Part shown: positions 5,393 through 6,179 of the stretch, piece after piece
How the letters are laid out: the number at the start of each line of letters is the position of its first letter
Numbering within the stretch: the stretch's first letter is position 1
Notes under the pieces: generated by a model
The model's input: only the letters and a program-made list of their open reading frames with translations
Database searches by the model: none
What the model was told of the DNA's origin: nothing
NCBI GenBank assembly: GCA_014762485.1
Contig: JABURU010000116.1
Coordinates: 1-6,179 of the forward strand
Source of the DNA: Gammaproteobacteria bacterium
Lineage (GTDB): Bacteria; Pseudomonadota; Gammaproteobacteria; Thiohalospirales; Thiohalospiraceae
Direction of reading: 5' to 3'
Length of the DNA stretch: 6,179 nucleotides
Position numbers and translations under genes: made by a program

Positions 5393-6179
5393 GTGGCGTT
5401 CAATACACACCAGGTGATAGATGCGATAAATAATGTGCTGCCCGAAAGTACAGGATCCTATCCGCTTAGTGAACCACAATTTTCCGGTAATGAGTGGAGC
5501 TATGTAAAAGAGTGTATCGATACAGGCTGGGTATCTTCAGTTGGTAAATATGTCGATCAATTTGAGCGAGAGATTGCTAATATAACTAATTCACGGTTTG
5601 CTATAGTCACTGTGAATGGGACAGCTGCTCTGCATATCTCTTTACTGCTTGCAGGTGTTGAAGAAAATGATGAGGTATTGGTCCCGGCTCTTAGTTTTGT
5701 CGCAACAACCAATGCTGTTGCCTATTGTAATGCAGTTCCACATTTTTTGGATAGTGATCCACATCGTTATGCCATTGATGCCGAAGCCACGGGGCAATAC
5801 CTTAATGATATTGCCAAGCTAGAAAATGGAGTTTGTTTTAATCGTTATACAGGGCGTCGAATAAGAGCACTGGTAGTAACGCATGTGTTTGGGCACCCAG
5901 CAAATTTGGATGCCCTGGAAGAGATTTGCGCTAAATTTAACTTGTTGCTGGTTGAAGATGCTGCTGAAGCACTGGGATCGTATTATAAAGGACAGCATGT
6001 TGGACATCGAGGGAAGCTCGGAGTTTTGAGTTTTAATGGTAATAAAATTATTACCACGGGTGGGGGGGGGGCGATCCTTACAGATGAGGAAAAATTGGCA
6101 AAACATGCAAAGCATATTACTCCTACGGCTAAATTGAAGCATGCATGGCGTTTTGACCACGATGAGGTTGGATATAATT
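5393..6179 (+). CDS. legC: PLP-dependent sugar aminotransferase, LegC-like (DegT/DnrJ/EryC1 family), 3' end outside window
   Basis: The predicted reaction is PLP-dependent transfer of an amino group to C4 of the keto sugar made by LegB. From GTG 5393 the frame is open to the window end; 262 residues are seen of about 380-390 usual for LegC. Motifs (counting from the GTG): PLSEPQFSGNE near the start, WVSSVGKYVDQFE (46-58), VNGTAALH (74-81, phosphate/PLP contact), THVFGHP, VEDAAEALGS (187-196) with Asp189 for the PLP ring nitrogen, and SFNGNKIITTGGGGA, with Lys218 as the Schiff-base lysine. The order and wording of these motifs fit LegC more closely than other family members. It starts 11 bases after the legB stop. 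The GGGGA motif is written with ten G in a row (6062-6071), an apparent slippage site. The frame carries no internal stop as given. A bacillosamine-type aminotransferase of the same family is the main alternative. Confidence 0.86.
   Translation, partial: MAFNTHQVIDAINNVLPESTGSYPLSEPQFSGNEWSYVKECIDTGWVSSVGKYVDQFEREIANITNSRFAIVTVNGTAALHISLLLAGVEENDEVLVPALSFVATTNAVAYCNAVPHFLDSDPHRYAIDAEATGQYLNDIAKLENGVCFNRYTGRRIRALVVTHVFGHPANLDALEEICAKFNLLLVEDAAEALGSYYKGQHVGHRGKLGVLSFNGNKIITTGGGGAILTDEEKLAKHAKHITPTAKLKHAWRFDHDEVGYN
6062..6071 (+). repeat. Homopolymeric G10 tract inside legC
   Basis: Ten consecutive G supply three GGG glycine codons and the first base of the next Ala codon (GCG), just behind the Lys218 motif. 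In the present length the frame is intact. One extra G would bring TGA 6085-6087 into frame; one fewer would bring TGA 6135-6137 into frame. Long G runs of this sort are known switch sites in flagellar-modification genes of Campylobacter. Confidence 0.9.

Noticed and set aside
5616..5822. 68-codon + strand frame beginning at ATG 5616
   Set aside because: It is an out-of-frame shadow of legC, whose correct frame from GTG 5393 stays open to the window end.
5819..6160. 113-codon reading frame on the minus strand inside legC
   Set aside because: It is antisense to a clear LegC coding frame with conserved PLP motifs, and the protein has no recognisable feature.

Overview
The window is a piece of a polar-type flagellar gene cluster from a gammaproteobacterium, followed by the start of a nonulosonic-acid (legionaminic-acid-type) sugar locus. 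The FlgD-H proteins read like those of Pseudomonas and related marine gammaproteobacteria, and the genes split as flgD-flgE / flgF-flgG-flgH with a sigma-54 promoter at the split. Genus and species cannot be fixed from the sequence alone.

Layout, all on the + strand: the 3' part of flgD (hook cap) to 460; flgE (hook) 487-1791; a 319-bp non-coding gap with inverted repeats, a strong rho-independent terminator (1920-1959), a perfect dyad (2024-2047) and a consensus sigma-54 -24/-12 promoter (2054-2070); then flgF (2111-2851), flgG (2870-3655) and flgH (3666-4358), tightly packed with Shine-Dalgarno sequences touching or overlapping the preceding stop codons. At 4365, where flgI normally follows flgH, there is instead a legB-like sugar-nucleotide 4,6-dehydratase (to 5381) and then a legC-like PLP aminotransferase, which begins at a GTG at 5393 and is cut by the window end.

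How the genes fit together: FlgD caps and builds the hook made of FlgE; FlgF and FlgG form the rod; FlgH is the outer-membrane L-ring lipoprotein. LegB and LegC are predicted to do consecutive steps (4,6-dehydration, then amination at C4) towards a 2,4-diamino-2,4,6-trideoxy sugar, the precursor of legionaminic-acid-type sugars that in other bacteria decorate flagellin or surface polysaccharides. Their position just behind flgH, six bases from its stop codon, suggests co-transcription with the rod/ring genes and a role in flagellar glycosylation; that is inference.

The most notable feature is an uninterrupted run of ten G (6062-6071) inside legC, right after the codons of the PLP-binding lysine motif. 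In the present sequence it is in frame; gain or loss of one G would bring a stop codon within 5 or about 22 codons. This has the form of a phase-variation (contingency) tract that could switch sugar synthesis, although plain homopolymer drift or a sequencing error must be excluded. Base composition also falls from roughly 50% GC in the flagellar genes to roughly 40% in the sugar genes (hand counts on sampled lines), consistent with a separately acquired sugar module.
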